Assembly: GCA_050331115.1 (NCBI GenBank) | Contig: JBHJHD010000053.1 | Location: 1 to 23,892 of the forward strand | Length of the DNA stretch: 23,892 bases | Source: JBCCAG01 sp050331115 | GTDB lineage: Bacteria; Cyanobacteriota; Cyanobacteriia; CAKZMO01 | Direction: 5' to 3' | In this document: positions 22,188 through 23,892 of the stretch, piece by piece | Layout of the letters: each line of letters begins with the position of its first letter | How positions within the stretch are numbered: the stretch's first letter is position 1 | Position numbers and translations under genes: made by a program | The notes under the pieces: model-generated | The model's input: only the letters and a program-made list of their open reading frames with translations | What the model was told of the DNA's origin: nothing | Databases searched by the model: none

Positions 22188-23892
22188 ATGACTACGCCAT
22201 CCTCTAGTCCGCTAGTTCAAGTCATCGTGATCGACGACGACATCATCTTTAGGACGGGTCTTTGCGCCTGGCTAAGCACCCGGGGCGTCGCGGTGCTCTC
22301 TGAGGGCGCTGATCTACCTGCGGCAGGCCTGCAGCCTGGGGCACAGGCGGGTCCGCGGGTCGACGTCATCCTCTGTGGGTTAAACGGCAGCCCTACCGCA
22401 GTGCGGCCTTTGATGAACGCCCTACAGACGTTAACGACCGCTCCCATCCTGGGGTTGGGGCCTACGGATACGGCCTTGGCGCTCAGGGCACAGCAGGCCG
22501 GAGCGAAAGGCTACTGGGTGAAAGGGCAAAAGCCGCAAACGCTGCTATCGGCAGTGCAGCAGGTGGCGGCGGGCGCTGAGGCCTGGTCTATTCCCTACTG
22601 GCGATCTGATCCTGCCGCTGATTCTGGAGCGCTCAGCCGCTGGCGTCGCCGCCTCTACATCTCGGGCCTCAGCCAAATTGAGTCGGCGATCGCCGACCTA
22701 GACGCTCAGCTCTCGGTGGATCTGCCTCCCTTGGACCGGGCCGTGACGGCGGGGCGGCGGCGCGAGCTGCGGGCGGCCCGGGGATTGGTCACCTGGATGC
22801 TGGCTCCCCGGATGGGCCTAGGAGAGCCAGCGGAAGGGCCAGCGGGGGGCGCTATGGCTCCGGAGGCGAGCGCTGGCTCCCCGCGGATGGCGAGTGATTC
22901 GGGGTCGCCGGGTCGGGGCAGCGCCGTTCGAGCCGCAGCGCCGACAGGTTCCACAGCTCCGGCAGGGGCCACAGGCGCTGTGGCCTTGGGGATTGCGCCT
23001 CCAGATGCCCTAATCCCAAGCGGCGCTGAGCCAAGCCGCCGGGAGCCGGGCGCGATTGTGCCAGGTGGCGTTCAGGTGACGCTCTTCGAAACCCTAGACA
23101 CTAAGCTACGATCGCCCCTCCGTAACCAAACGCGTCGTCCGCTAGAACTTGACATTCTGCGAGAGGACCGGCGCCGTGAACTTCTCCACCAGGTGCTGCG
23201 ATCGCTGCAGACGCTTCTGACCGAGCTGCGCCAGGTGAGCGGACCAGCGCTAATTCTAGAGCAGCGATCGCGGCTGCTGACCGAGCTGTGGCAAAGCGTG
23301 GTGACCGAATTTTTTGGCAAGTACTATATGGTCTCCGTCGATGGACTTGAGCTAGAGGCGGTACCGCTGCTGCTGCGAGAGGTTGAGCAGGTGCTCCCTA
23401 CCTTGAAGGGCATCGTCGGCGTGAACGAGCTGCTAGCGCACCTGCTGTTCCAGATTCCCCTGACGGTGGACGGCGTTCCCCATCGGGTCGGCACCGCGAC
23501 GGCAATGGCGCGGGCCGAGCAGCTGCTCGACAACTTAGTGGTGCGTATGGCGAATGCGGTGGTCCAGCCGATGCTGAATCAATTCGCCGATATTGAGGCA
23601 ATCAAGCAAGATTTTTACGCCCGCCACCTGGTGTCTAGCCGCGATGTGGCTCAGTTTCGCAACGACCTATCGTGGCACTATCGGCTGACAGATGCCCTAT
23701 ACGAGCCCCTCGATATTTTCGAGAGCCAGATTCGCCTGCTGCGGCTTGGGGCCATCGGTATTGAAGAGCAAATACTGTATCCCCCGAGCGGTGATGAGGA
23801 AGACAAGGACCGGGTTTTCGGGTTCGGGGTGCCGCTGTTGCGGGGCGTGCTTGACCGCGTGGCCCCGCGATTACAGCGCCTAGTGGGGGCGG
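22188..23892 (+). CDS. DUF3685/Ycf55-like protein with degenerate receiver domain, 3' partial
   Basis: The frame runs open from the ATG at 22188 to the end of the window (568 codons), so the gene is 3' truncated. Residues 1 to about 130 resemble a response-regulator receiver: QVIVIDDDIIFRTGLCAWL with the acidic pocket, and GAKGYWVKGQ with its Lys. At the usual phospho-Asp position (VDVILCGLNGSP, around residue 70) there is no Asp. From about residue 140 the Ycf55-like DUF3685 part begins (RRLYISGLSQIESAIADLD, then REDRRRELLHQVLRSLQTLL, then VSSRDVAQFRNDLSWHYRLTDALYEPLDIFES). It is interrupted by a Gly/Ala/Pro-rich insert at about 207-295. DUF3685 proteins occur in cyanobacteria and, as Ycf55, in red-algal plastids; function unknown. 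A second in-frame ATG at 22173 is possible; neither has a Shine-Dalgarno. Confidence 0.85.
   Translation, partial: MTTPSSSPLVQVIVIDDDIIFRTGLCAWLSTRGVAVLSEGADLPAAGLQPGAQAGPRVDVILCGLNGSPTAVRPLMNALQTLTTAPILGLGPTDTALALRAQQAGAKGYWVKGQKPQTLLSAVQQVAAGAEAWSIPYWRSDPAADSGALSRWRRRLYISGLSQIESAIADLDAQLSVDLPPLDRAVTAGRRRELRAARGLVTWMLAPRMGLGEPAEGPAGGAMAPEASAGSPRMASDSGSPGRGSAVRAAAPTGSTAPAGATGAVALGIAPPDALIPSGAEPSRREPGAIVPGGVQVTLFETLDTKLRSPLRNQTRRPLELDILREDRRRELLHQVLRSLQTLLTELRQVSGPALILEQRSRLLTELWQSVVTEFFGKYYMVSVDGLELEAVPLLLREVEQVLPTLKGIVGVNELLAHLLFQIPLTVDGVPHRVGTATAMARAEQLLDNLVVRMANAVVQPMLNQFADIEAIKQDFYARHLVSSRDVAQFRNDLSWHYRLTDALYEPLDIFESQIRLLRLGAIGIEEQILYPPSGDEEDKDRVFGFGVPLLRGVLDRVAPRLQRLVGA

Noticed and set aside
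1..23892. CRISPR array, tRNA, rRNA or insertion sequence
   Set aside because: No regularly spaced repeats, cloverleaf, rRNA segment, transposase or terminal inverted repeat was recognised on either strand.

Overview
The window reads as chromosomal DNA of a cyanobacterium. The evidence is the palindrome GCGATCGC (HIP1), which recurs across most of the window, together with genes tied to oxygenic phototrophs: NdhO and a CRR6-type factor (both NDH-1 complex functions) and a DUF3685/Ycf55-like protein. By eye the DNA is fairly GC-rich (high fifties to about 60%), except for a clearly AT-richer stretch at about 4640-6270. Species cannot be fixed from the sequence alone.

Layout. 1-1343 (+): the 3' part of a J-domain/TPR protein, then ndhO. 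1384-5614 (-): an exopolysaccharide pair, with a STAS-sugar transferase fusion upstream of a Wzc-type tyrosine autokinase that carries an extra C-terminal membrane segment and domain. 5615-6365: non-coding DNA with tandem repeats and hairpins. 6366-7262 (-): an epoxide-hydrolase-like alpha/beta hydrolase. 7458-8995 (-): an overlapping two-gene unit, a ParM-like actin-fold protein followed by a small ParR-like protein. 9184-11168 (-): araC-type regulator, azlC and azlD. 11268-12578 (+): an orphan solute-binding protein. 12638-15247 (-): an HTH-NB-ARC STAND ATPase followed 12 bp later by a zinc-ribbon Ser/Thr kinase. 15383-16690 (+): a TPM-domain protein and a small NfeD-like protein. 16701-18206 (-): an MBOAT acyltransferase. 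18254-18652 (+): a FluC/CrcB fluoride channel. 18683-19153 (-): the CRR6-like gene. 19438-19947 (+): a Fur-family regulator without CXXC motifs. 20160-22130 (+): a membrane-anchored protein built of about 53-residue Trp-marked repeats. 22188-end (+): a DUF3685 protein with a degenerate receiver domain, running off the window.

How the genes may work together. The STAS-transferase (first sugar onto the lipid carrier) and the Wzc kinase (chain length and export control) are a classic initiation/export pair. The MBOAT could acetylate the same polymer, but it lies 11 kb away, so that is only a guess. NdhO and CRR6 both serve NDH-1 but are far apart and not co-transcribed. The most system-like units are the ParM/ParR-like pair, which sits among housekeeping genes rather than on an evident plasmid, and the STAND ATPase-kinase pair, which has a long inverted repeat at the 5' end of its first gene. 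Several 15-18 bp tandem duplications and hairpins are spread through intergenic DNA and gene ends.
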